Part shown: positions 1-5,717 of the stretch, in pieces
Numbering within the stretch: position 1 is the first letter of the stretch
Layout of the letters: every line of letters starts with the position of its first letter
Assembly (NCBI GenBank): GCA_002292185.1
Contig: DBBL01000152.1
Coordinates: 17,373-23,883 of the forward strand
Length of the DNA: 6,511 nt
Direction of reading: 5' to 3'
Source: Akkermansiaceae bacterium UBA985
GTDB taxonomy: Bacteria; Verrucomicrobiota; Verrucomicrobiia; Verrucomicrobiales; Akkermansiaceae
Translations under genes and position numbers: made by a program
Notes under the pieces: generated by a model
Database searches by the model: none
What the model was told of the DNA's origin: nothing
Seen by the model: only the letters and a program-made list of their open reading frames with translations

Positions 1-47
1 GCTTGTAGTGCTTCCTGAAATTTAGTGGTGATTTTATCAAGTCCCAT
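1..47 (-). CDS. clpB: ClpB-type AAA+ disaggregase, N-terminal fragment (5' end only)
   Basis: Reading the minus strand from an ATG at 47-45 gives MGLDKITTKFQEALQ and then runs off the left edge of the window. This closely resembles the start of ClpB proteins, which typically begin M-x-L/I-D-K-x-T-x-K-x-QEAL, the first helix of the Clp N-domain. ClpB is a cytoplasmic hexameric ATPase that works with DnaK to pull apart protein aggregates after heat stress. The frame is open upstream only back to a TGA and contains no earlier ATG, so this start is well placed. No Shine-Dalgarno sequence precedes it; the leader next to the ATG is AT-rich. Only 15 codons are visible, so the call rests on a short but characteristic match. 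Another Clp N-domain protein is the main alternative. Confidence 0.7.
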   Translation of the reverse strand, partial: MGLDKITTKFQEALQ

Positions 48-97
48 AATATTATTGGTTATATGTGTAAACAGAGATTCTGCATGCGGTCACATTA

Positions 98-132
98 GCT
101 TAACGTCCCGCCGTTTGTTCTAAAGGTTAAGC
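98..132. promoter_or_regulatory. Perfect 7-bp inverted repeat, possible operator or hairpin
   Basis: GCTTAAC at 98-104 is repeated in inverted orientation as GTTAAGC at 126-132, with a 21-base spacer. The half-sites are centred about 28 bases apart, close to three helical turns, so they lie on nearly the same face of the DNA. The element lies 51 bases upstream of the clpB-like start and 145 bases upstream of ribH. That position would suit binding by a dimeric regulator controlling the clpB-like promoter. A 7-bp match can arise by chance, and I do not recognise it as a known operator. Confidence 0.3.
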
Positions 133-206
133 GTCATCATAGTAATTATTTGTTCACTTATTTGGAAAATATTTCGACCTCTTTTCACTCTATTATTACT
201 CATCTC

Positions 207-265
207 GCTGGCTAGACCATTGAAAAACTTCAAACTTCACCCTTGCAACAGACTAGCTCTCCAGC
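207..265 (+). promoter_or_regulatory. Possible structured leader of ribH
   Basis: GCTGGCTAG at 207-215 can pair with CTAGC at 253-257 and CAGC at 262-265, giving 9 bp with a 4-base bulge. Inside this arm, TTGAA at 220-224 pairs with TTCAA at 229-233 around an AAAC loop. The structure would end 12 bases before the ribH ATG, and there is no Shine-Dalgarno sequence there. It could affect translation initiation of ribH. It does not match the FMN riboswitch. The evidence is pairing potential only. Confidence 0.25.
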
Positions 266-277
266 ATATCCACCAGC

Positions 278-784
278 ATGTCCAAGGCCCTGCCCCCCAA
301 GCCCCGCAGTCTGAGCCAGAAAAAGAGCGCTATCACCATTGTAGCCTCTCAATACAATGCTGAGTTTACTGACGCGTTAGTGGAAAATACCCTACAGGAA
401 CTTAGTGAGCTCAATCCAAACATTCAAATCAACACCATTCGTGTGCCGGGAGCTTTTGAAATACCCGTGCTCGTAGAGTCTGTCATGCAACAGCAGAAGC
501 CTGCATGCGTTATTGCTCTTGGTTTGATCATTCGAGGTCAAACTGCTCATGGCGATATGGTTGCCGAGAGTGTGACCCAGTCCCTCCAACAAATAGCCGT
601 CTATCACGTCACCCCCGTCATCCATGAAGTGATTTTATGTGATGACACGAAGCAAGCTTATGCAAGGTGTATTGGCAGCAAGTTAAATCGAGGCAAAGAA
701 GCGGCCAGAGCCGCTGTAGCGATCATGGAGAGCATCAATCAAGTTCAGCGCAGCAGCACGCGCATATTCCCCCACAAAGCTTAA
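278..784 (+). CDS. ribH: 6,7-dimethyl-8-ribityllumazine synthase (RibH)
   Basis: RibH condenses 5-amino-6-ribitylamino-uracil with 3,4-dihydroxy-2-butanone 4-phosphate to form 6,7-dimethyl-8-ribityllumazine, the penultimate step of riboflavin synthesis. Family enzymes form cytoplasmic pentamers or 60-mer capsids. The 168-residue product is near the usual 150-160, with a short basic, proline-containing N-terminal extension. Visible motifs are SQYN (24-27, substrate-ring contact), VPGAFEIP (56-63), IRGQTAH with the catalytic histidine H91, R130 (phosphate-site arginine) and NRG (137-139). Three positions differ from Bacillus subtilis RibH: the Phe113 equivalent is H116, the next Gly is E117, and the Lys135 equivalent is R138. 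The ATG at 278 is the natural start, although no Shine-Dalgarno sequence precedes it. The stop codon overlaps the nusB start, as expected for the common ribH-nusB pair. Confidence 0.93.
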   Translation: MSKALPPKPRSLSQKKSAITIVASQYNAEFTDALVENTLQELSELNPNIQINTIRVPGAFEIPVLVESVMQQQKPACVIALGLIIRGQTAHGDMVAESVTQSLQQIAVYHVTPVIHEVILCDDTKQAYARCIGSKLNRGKEAARAAVAIMESINQVQRSSTRIFPHKA

Positions 785-1650
785 TGATTATGCTCAAACG
801 TCGTAATATCCGAGAAGCTGCCATCCAGTTTCTCTACTTAGCTGATTTAGAAGACGGTCCTGAGGCCGCTGGCATGGAAGAAGCCTTCTGGCAAATGATC
901 CAGGAGAGCAGTCTGAAAAAGCTCAATTCAGCAAAAGCTAAGGCCATCCTCCACGTTGCGCAGGGGCGAGATGGGCGCATACTCAAGCTCAACCAACTAG
1001 CATCGGCCATTCAGCCTGAACTCACGGCCGGTAGCAGCACGAAAGATGTCATTGCCCCACTCATAGAACTCGTCACACAAGAGAACGAGCTAAGCCATCA
1101 AATCGAGGCCCTCAAATCGTTTTTGCAGAACAAAAACGATAACCCGGTACCCGATCAAATGATTCAGGACGTCATGGACGTCAATCATGGCCTCATACAG
1201 GCTAGGTTAGCATGGGATCAAACATCATCAGATCACCCAGATTGGGCAGTAAAACTTGAAGCGACCAACGCAACCATAGCCCATCTGACCAGATCATCCC
1301 AAAGGCTCGCCTCTATTGATGATCCTGACTCAACCATCGTTGACTTTGCCCACCTCCGAACAAGCAGCTCAGAGCTATCGACTTTTCGCAGAGAAACCCA
1401 AGAACTCGTCGCTCATATTCTGCAACACAAAGAGGAGATTGATGCCTCCCTCGCTAGCGTGATCGAAAACTATGCGCCAAAGCGTGTCGATCCTGTTGAC
1501 CGAGCCATTCTCAGACTCGCCACTTACGAGCTAAGAATGGCGGATGATATCCCTCGTGCTGTCACCATCAATGAGGCGATAGAAATAGCTAAGAAGTTCG
1601 GCACCAACGAATCTGCCCGCTTTATTAACGGCGTCCTCGATGCGCTCTAA
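784..1650 (+). CDS. nusB: Transcription antitermination protein NusB, enlarged form
   Basis: NusB, with S10/NusE, binds boxA RNA and promotes antitermination of rRNA operons. I chose the ATG at 784, which overlaps the ribH TAA by one base. A second in-frame ATG lies at 790, and upstream in-frame starts would lie inside ribH. The product is 288 residues, about twice the usual 130-160. The N-terminus carries the family's basic start and first helix (KRRNIREAAIQFLY, residues 5-18). The C-terminus carries the conserved half: DRAILRLATYEL (239-250), the P-x-x-V-x-INEA region (257-265), KKFG (270-273) and the terminal FINGVLDAL (280-288). Between them, roughly residues 22-220 are a polar region that looks largely helical and charged and is not recognisable as standard NusB. 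No frameshift or stop interrupts it, so it looks like a true insertion. No Shine-Dalgarno sequence is present; translational coupling to ribH is likely. Confidence 0.88.
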   Translation: MIMLKRRNIREAAIQFLYLADLEDGPEAAGMEEAFWQMIQESSLKKLNSAKAKAILHVAQGRDGRILKLNQLASAIQPELTAGSSTKDVIAPLIELVTQENELSHQIEALKSFLQNKNDNPVPDQMIQDVMDVNHGLIQARLAWDQTSSDHPDWAVKLEATNATIAHLTRSSQRLASIDDPDSTIVDFAHLRTSSSELSTFRRETQELVAHILQHKEEIDASLASVIENYAPKRVDPVDRAILRLATYELRMADDIPRAVTINEAIEIAKKFGTNESARFINGVLDAL

Positions 1651-1658
1651 GCATCGAG
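1636..1658 (+). terminator. Perfect 8-bp hairpin over the nusB stop codon
   Basis: CTCGATGC at 1636-1643 and GCATCGAG at 1651-1658 pair perfectly around a 7-base loop that contains the nusB stop codon. The position suits the 3' end of the ribH-nusB transcript. There is no T-run after the stem (the sequence continues tcctataaaatt), so a classic intrinsic terminator is doubtful. A transcript-stabilising 3' hairpin is an alternative. Confidence 0.35.
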
Positions 1659-1670
1659 TCCTATAAAATT

Positions 1671-1793
1671 GCAGGGACATGCTTGCATCCTGAAAGTCTT
1701 GGGGACATTCAGGGGTATCAAAGAATAGCAGATTATGGGCAAGGCAGCAGGTTCCAGCTTGCAGCGGTCATAACGAAGTGGTTTGATACTTCC
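1671..1793. ncRNA. Candidate structured RNA element in the nusB/aas-like gap
   Basis: The gap 1651-1862 contains no ORF that I can support, but many complementary segments. Hairpin A pairs CAGG (1672-1675) with CCTG (1689-1692) and ATG with CAT around a CTTG loop. Hairpin B pairs CCTGAA (1689-1694) with TTCAGG (1708-1713) and GTC with GAC inside it. Stem C pairs GTATCAAA (1715-1722) with TTTGATAC (1782-1789), extendable by two G-U pairs and one G-C. Nested within C are TTATG (1733-1737) with CATAA (1769-1773), and GCAAG (1739-1743) with CTTGC (1758-1762). A and B share 1689-1692 and cannot coexist. A TATAAA at 1662-1667 lies at a suitable distance for a start near 1673, but no -35 is visible. 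It could be a leader of the downstream gene or an independent small RNA. It does not match the SRP, tmRNA, 6S or riboswitch signatures I know. Strand is unproven. Confidence 0.4.
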
Positions 1794-1862
1794 TAGGGAA
1801 GATGATCCAAATGACCAGGAGACTCGACCCGCGTCTACCAGACACTATCCAATGAGCAAACG

Positions 1863-4013
1863 ATGAGTAAAACGATTGAAATCCATGGAGAAAACAATAT
1901 CCCCGAAAAGGGAGCTCTTGTTATCCCTGGCCGTCTCGATTTCAACCAAATGCTACTACTCGAGCAAATCTTTGCCGGCCGCAATATCACCTGGCTGTGC
2001 GAGGAAAATATTATCCTCGATGACTCCGTGCGCGGCTACCTGGAACAGGACGGCATTACTGCAGTTGCCTTCTCAGCCGAGGATGAGGCCCCAGAGATCA
2101 TTGGCAAAACACTAGCAAAAAATCTACAGGAAGGTCAGCTAATCGTTTATCTTAGTGGACTTGCCAGCGTGCGTGAGGGCGAATGCCGTCATCTACTGGC
2201 AAAAAACCTCAAACAGCTCTGTGCATTTGGACTGCCCGTTCTACCCCTAGCAGTGGCTAAACCAACCGAGCTTGCATACTCTCCTGAGAACCTCAATAGA
2301 TTACCCGGCAATATCTTTTCTTTTGCTCCCGTCATACCGGCACATGCCATCACGGTAGCGGCATGGCAACAAGCCGTTCATGCAGCTGATGAAGTGTGGT
2401 TTTCCGCACGAGCATTTCTCAATGAATCTCTTCCGGTGGCTATACTCAATGGCATTAAGAAACACGGCTCTACCACCACGCTCTATGATGGCACAGACGA
2501 TTCAGCCACCAGCTTCGATAAACTACTTGGGGCTGCGATTGCATTAGCCGGCGTCATTAAAAAACAAACTAAAAAGAGGCGTGTTGGCATTCTCCTTCCT
2601 CCGGGAAAAGGTGGCATGATAGCGAACCTCGCGGTTGTCTTCGCCGGCAAAATACCAGTCAACATCAACTTCACCTCCAGTCAAAGTGCTATCCATTCAT
2701 CAATCCGTCAGTCCGGAGTGGACAAATTCATCACTGCTGACCCTTTCGTTCGTAAAGCTCCATCGTTTCCGTGGCCACCTAACCGCGACCTCATTTTCAT
2801 TGAGCGAGTTCTACCCACTATTAAGAAGAAGATCATTCGCTGGATCATCCTGAGCAAGATCCTACCCACCTCTCTACTGATCAAAATCTTGGGCCTCTCA
2901 GACCTGCAAGGTGATGACGAAGCCATTCTTCTATTCACATCGGGATCATCCGGAGAGCCTAAGGGAGTGCCGCTCACGCACCGCAACGTGCTTGCCAATG
3001 TCTGCCAATTTGGTTGCAAGATCCAGCTGCGCCATCAGGCCAAGATTCTTGGATGCCTGCCGCTATTCCATTCCTTTGGAAGCACTGTAACATTGTGGTA
3101 TCCCTGTATCGAAGGTATCAATCTGATCACCTATCCCAACCCGCTTGAAACAAAACGCCTTGCTGAGCTGATCGGTATGCACAGCGCCAATTTGTTGCTT
3201 TCCACTCCGACGTTCTTGCGCGGTTACATGCGCCGCGTAAAACCCAATCAACTGCAGTCACTCGACTACGTGATTACGGGAGCCGAAAAACTTCCTCAAT
3301 CGCTCGCCGAATCATTCCAAGAGAAATTTGGCATCCGACCCATGGAGGGATATGGGCTAACAGAGACATCCCCTGCTACTAATGTCAATCTGCCTGACCC
3401 TGCAAGCGAGGGTGATGCTCCTATTATCAGCACTAATCGCAGTGGTTCTGTCGGTAAATTCCTACCGGGAATTGCTGTCAAAATGACGGATCCCGCTACT
3501 GGAAAACCATGCCCCATTGATACTCAAGGAACCATATGGCTACGTGGCGCCAACGTTTTTCCTGGATACCTTGATAATCAAAAAAAGACAGATGATGTGA
3601 TCACTGATGGCTGGTTCAACACGGGTGATATCGGCCGTGTTGACGAGGACGGTTTCTTGTTTATTGAAGGACGTCTCTCGCGCTTCTCAAAAATAGGAGG
3701 TGAAATGGTTCCCCACGAAACCATCGAAGCCGCAATCATCAAGCTTCTCGGTCTCGATCATGAGACCGAGCGTCGCATTGCCGTTGTCGGCATTCCCGAT
3801 GTGCAAAAGGGCGAGGCAATCGCCTTACTCACAACCGTCTGTGGAGATACATTCCAGCAAGAGTGCATTGACCTTCGCTACAAACTCATGGACATAGGTT
3901 TACCAAGCCTGTGGTGCCCAAAAATGTTTATCCCAGCCGATCAAATCCCTATTTTGGCGTCGGGCAAACTAGACATCAAAAGTTGTCAGGAACTTGCCGA
4001 ACAACACGCATGA
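1863..4013 (+). CDS. Aas-like acyl-ACP synthetase (AMP-forming) with degenerate acyltransferase domain
   Basis: The 716-residue protein matches E. coli Aas (719 residues) in length and layout: an N-terminal PlsC-like region (about 1-190), a linker, then an AMP-forming ligase domain (about 225-716). The ligase part has P-loop TSGSSGEPKG (359-368), a PLFHSFG segment as in Aas, TGAEKLPQS, YGLTETSP (497-504), GDIGRVDEDG (588-597), the hinge region near EGR (602-604) and the catalytic lysine K702 in ASGKLDIK. It should therefore activate a fatty acid to acyl-AMP and load it on ACP or CoA. The acyltransferase region looks inactive: the Aas block PNHVSFID corresponds to PGRLDFNQ (22-29), losing both His and Asp, and the FPEG block to YLSG (96-99). 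The ATG at 1863 is the first usable start in an open stretch beginning after a TGA at 1812; no Shine-Dalgarno sequence is suitably spaced. It overlaps the next gene by 4 bases. A specialised acyl-AMP ligase is the alternative. Confidence 0.85.
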   Translation: MSKTIEIHGENNIPEKGALVIPGRLDFNQMLLLEQIFAGRNITWLCEENIILDDSVRGYLEQDGITAVAFSAEDEAPEIIGKTLAKNLQEGQLIVYLSGLASVREGECRHLLAKNLKQLCAFGLPVLPLAVAKPTELAYSPENLNRLPGNIFSFAPVIPAHAITVAAWQQAVHAADEVWFSARAFLNESLPVAILNGIKKHGSTTTLYDGTDDSATSFDKLLGAAIALAGVIKKQTKKRRVGILLPPGKGGMIANLAVVFAGKIPVNINFTSSQSAIHSSIRQSGVDKFITADPFVRKAPSFPWPPNRDLIFIERVLPTIKKKIIRWIILSKILPTSLLIKILGLSDLQGDDEAILLFTSGSSGEPKGVPLTHRNVLANVCQFGCKIQLRHQAKILGCLPLFHSFGSTVTLWYPCIEGINLITYPNPLETKRLAELIGMHSANLLLSTPTFLRGYMRRVKPNQLQSLDYVITGAEKLPQSLAESFQEKFGIRPMEGYGLTETSPATNVNLPDPASEGDAPIISTNRSGSVGKFLPGIAVKMTDPATGKPCPIDTQGTIWLRGANVFPGYLDNQKKTDDVITDGWFNTGDIGRVDEDGFLFIEGRLSRFSKIGGEMVPHETIEAAIIKLLGLDHETERRIAVVGIPDVQKGEAIALLTTVCGDTFQQECIDLRYKLMDIGLPSLWCPKMFIPADQIPILASGKLDIKSCQELAEQHA

Positions 4014-4738
4014 AAACTTTGATTTTCATATTACTTTCAGTGACATGGGCGAATGCCCAGATACCCACAGACTGCACCCAAGTAGTCGTCGGCATCTCAA
4101 ATGGGTGGAACTCCTCACATGCCTCACTCACCCTGTATGAGAAAAAAGGCAGAACTTGGGAAGTGGCCGTTAACACATGGCAGGCACGACTTGGAAAAAA
4201 CGGTCTTGCATGGGGACGCGGCCTTCACCCCATCATCAAATCGTCAGCCGCCATCAAAATCGAGGGTGACAAACGTGCACCAGCAGGGATTTTTAAGATT
4301 GGCGGTGCTTATGGATATGCACCAGAAATCAGCCATCATCAGAAGTTACCCTACCGCCAAATTACGCCCAAAGACCTCTGGGTTGAGGATCAAACATCTC
4401 CTTATTACAATAAGCATCTGATCATCGATAGCCTGCCCAAAACGACATGGCAGCAAAAGGCACAGATGAGACAACATGATGATGCCCACTCACTCAAACT
4501 CTACATAGGGCACAATGATGCCATGCTCGGAGGCGAAGCCATTCCAGGACGAGGCTCCGCCATTTTTTTCCACATCTGGCGAGATGATGGGGACAGAGCA
4601 ACAGCGGGATGCACCACCATGCCAAGGACCATGTTGAAAAAGCTAATCGCACGTATCGACCCGGATCAAAGGCCCACCTATGTGCTACTTCCTGAGTTTG
4701 AGTATCAACGTCTAAAAAAAAGCTGGCGACTTCCTTAA
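4010..4738 (+). CDS. Exported L,D-transpeptidase-like (YkuD-fold) protein
   Basis: The start is the ATG at 4010, overlapping the aas-like stop as ATGA, because it places a signal peptide at the N-terminus: K2, hydrophobic core 4-13, and likely cleavage after ANA (14-16). The mature protein of about 226 residues should be periplasmic or otherwise exported. The C-terminal half carries the catalytic block: GSAIFFH with H188, then TAGC with nucleophile C201, followed by a helix and a PTYVLLPE strand. An upstream segment, KRAPAGIFKIG, resembles the substrate-side strand of YkuD domains. Classical L,D-transpeptidases use a SHGC motif; the TAGC form marks the divergent branch I know as COG3786. Known family members cross-link or attach at peptidoglycan stem peptides, but this branch is poorly characterised, so the exact reaction is uncertain. 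No separate peptidoglycan-binding domain is visible. Expression is probably coupled to the preceding gene. Confidence 0.8.
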   Translation: MKTLIFILLSVTWANAQIPTDCTQVVVGISNGWNSSHASLTLYEKKGRTWEVAVNTWQARLGKNGLAWGRGLHPIIKSSAAIKIEGDKRAPAGIFKIGGAYGYAPEISHHQKLPYRQITPKDLWVEDQTSPYYNKHLIIDSLPKTTWQQKAQMRQHDDAHSLKLYIGHNDAMLGGEAIPGRGSAIFFHIWRDDGDRATAGCTTMPRTMLKKLIARIDPDQRPTYVLLPEFEYQRLKKSWRLP

Positions 4739-4784
4739 ACTAAGGTCTAGTTCTTTTTGACGATTATCACGCACCCTATTTACG

Positions 4785-5717
4785 ATGCTATCTTTTTCAA
4801 GCTGTTGGAATAATTCACGCCATTCGGAAGGTGATGAAATGATTGACGAAATAGTCAGTCTCGGCTTCGAAGATATTGAACTGAGTCATGGCATGACGAT
4901 CAGTAAATTACCCGGCATCCAGAAAGCATACCAACAGGGTAAGTTTCGCTGCTCGGGAGTGCACAACTACTTCCCCTCTCCTGTCGAGGTCATGATCGAC
5001 GCGCCGGATGCTTATGAGTTTAGCTCACACCGCCCCTACGAGCGTGCTCGAGCCATGGAGATGACACTGCGCACCTTGGAGCAGGCTGCTGAGTTCGATG
5101 CCAAATATGTGGTCATGCATATGGGGTCTGTCCCGATGCCCTCTAAGAAGTGGACTAAACGGCTTACCCGCATGCTTAAAGATGGCCATCAACTAGAGCG
5201 CAGCTTTGCTAAGCATAAGCTGAAATTTATTAAGAAGCGTGAGAAAATAGCCCCACTCTATTATCAGCGGGCCATTGAGGCGCTGGAACAACTCTCTGAA
5301 AAAGCCGCAGAACTCAAAATCCCACTAGCGGTCGAGTCGCGTAGCCGATATGAAGATGTCCCTAATGAGTCGGAAATGGTTCGTCTACAGGAACACTTCA
5401 AAGACAACCCTTGGGTCGGTTATTGGCATGACTTCGGGCACGTCCAACTAAAACACAACCTCGGATTTTTGGATCATGATCAATGGCTAGAAAAAATGGC
5501 TCCCCATCTTATTGGCTGCCATGTCCACGACGTCTACTGGCCAGATCGCGACCACCGTGTTCCCCTCACTGGCGAGCTTAATTTCGAGAAGCTGCTTCGA
5601 CACGTAGATCCCAAACTACCATTGGTATGGGAACTTTCGCCGACACGTGAGACAGATCAGATCAAGGAAGCGCTTCAGGTATGGAAAGCTAAATTCCCTG
5701 AGACACTCGGTGCTTAG
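4785..5717 (+). CDS. Sugar phosphate isomerase/epimerase-like TIM-barrel protein
   Basis: The 310-residue protein fits the xylose isomerase-like TIM-barrel / AP endonuclease 2 superfamily, whose members use a divalent metal to isomerise or epimerise sugars or to cleave abasic DNA. Candidate metal or active-site residues sit at the ends of barrel strands: E32 in IELSHG, H60 in GVHNYF, H112 in VVMHMGS, E184 in AVESRSR, D216 and H219 in WHDFGH, H246 and H248 in GCHVHDVYW, and E283 in VWELSP. These follow the usual E-H-E-D/H-H-E order, so the site appears complete. A basic segment (about 121-153, rich in K and R) interrupts the barrel. No signal peptide is seen, so it should be cytoplasmic. The first codons, LSFSSCWNNSRH, form the expected first strand, supporting the ATG at 4785. 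The substrate cannot be read from sequence. Its 3' end overlaps the opposing gene by 4 bases. Confidence 0.8.
   Translation: MLSFSSCWNNSRHSEGDEMIDEIVSLGFEDIELSHGMTISKLPGIQKAYQQGKFRCSGVHNYFPSPVEVMIDAPDAYEFSSHRPYERARAMEMTLRTLEQAAEFDAKYVVMHMGSVPMPSKKWTKRLTRMLKDGHQLERSFAKHKLKFIKKREKIAPLYYQRAIEALEQLSEKAAELKIPLAVESRSRYEDVPNESEMVRLQEHFKDNPWVGYWHDFGHVQLKHNLGFLDHDQWLEKMAPHLIGCHVHDVYWPDRDHRVPLTGELNFEKLLRHVDPKLPLVWELSPTRETDQIKEALQVWKAKFPETLGA

Larger units (their letters stand above)
48..277. promoter_or_regulatory. Divergent intergenic region between clpB-like gene and ribH
   Basis: These 230 bases separate two genes transcribed away from each other, so they should hold at least two promoters. I found no convincing -35/-10 pair on either strand, no CIRCE element (TTAGCACTC-N9-GAGTGCTAA) and no sigma-32-like promoter. 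The conserved blocks of an FMN riboswitch, which sometimes precedes riboflavin genes, are also absent. The region is AT-rich between about 135 and 200. Two structural elements inside it are listed separately. Confidence 0.6.

Noticed and set aside
48..277. FMN riboswitch upstream of ribH
   Set aside because: The conserved sequence blocks of that riboswitch are absent and the paired elements found do not match its six-stem shape.
261..279. Direct repeat CCAGCAT (261-267 and 273-279) at the ribH start
   Set aside because: It is a 7-base repeat with one copy running into the start codon, and is most simply chance.
667..783. N-terminal extension of NusB into ribH
   Set aside because: The extra 39 residues are a shadow of ribH in another frame and show no family similarity. 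The TAATG overlap start is far more natural.
1815..1845. tRNA or tmRNA 3' end suggested by CTCGACC followed by CTACCA
   Set aside because: The stem around the would-be T-loop does not pair properly, and no acceptor or D-arm partner is visible.
3911..4009. Longer start for the L,D-transpeptidase-like protein
   Set aside because: The extension lies inside the aas-like gene and would bury the clear signal peptide that begins at 4010.
4733..4758. Possible terminator after the L,D-transpeptidase-like gene: CCTTA-AAC-TAAGG followed by a T-run at 4754-4758
   Set aside because: The stem is only 5 bp and AT-rich with a 3-base loop, and the T-run starts 9 bases after it, so it is too weak to call.
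4757..4782. Promoter-like TTGACG (4757-4762) with TATTTA (4777-4782) before the TIM-barrel gene
   Set aside because: The spacing is only 14 bases, and transcription would start inside the coding sequence.
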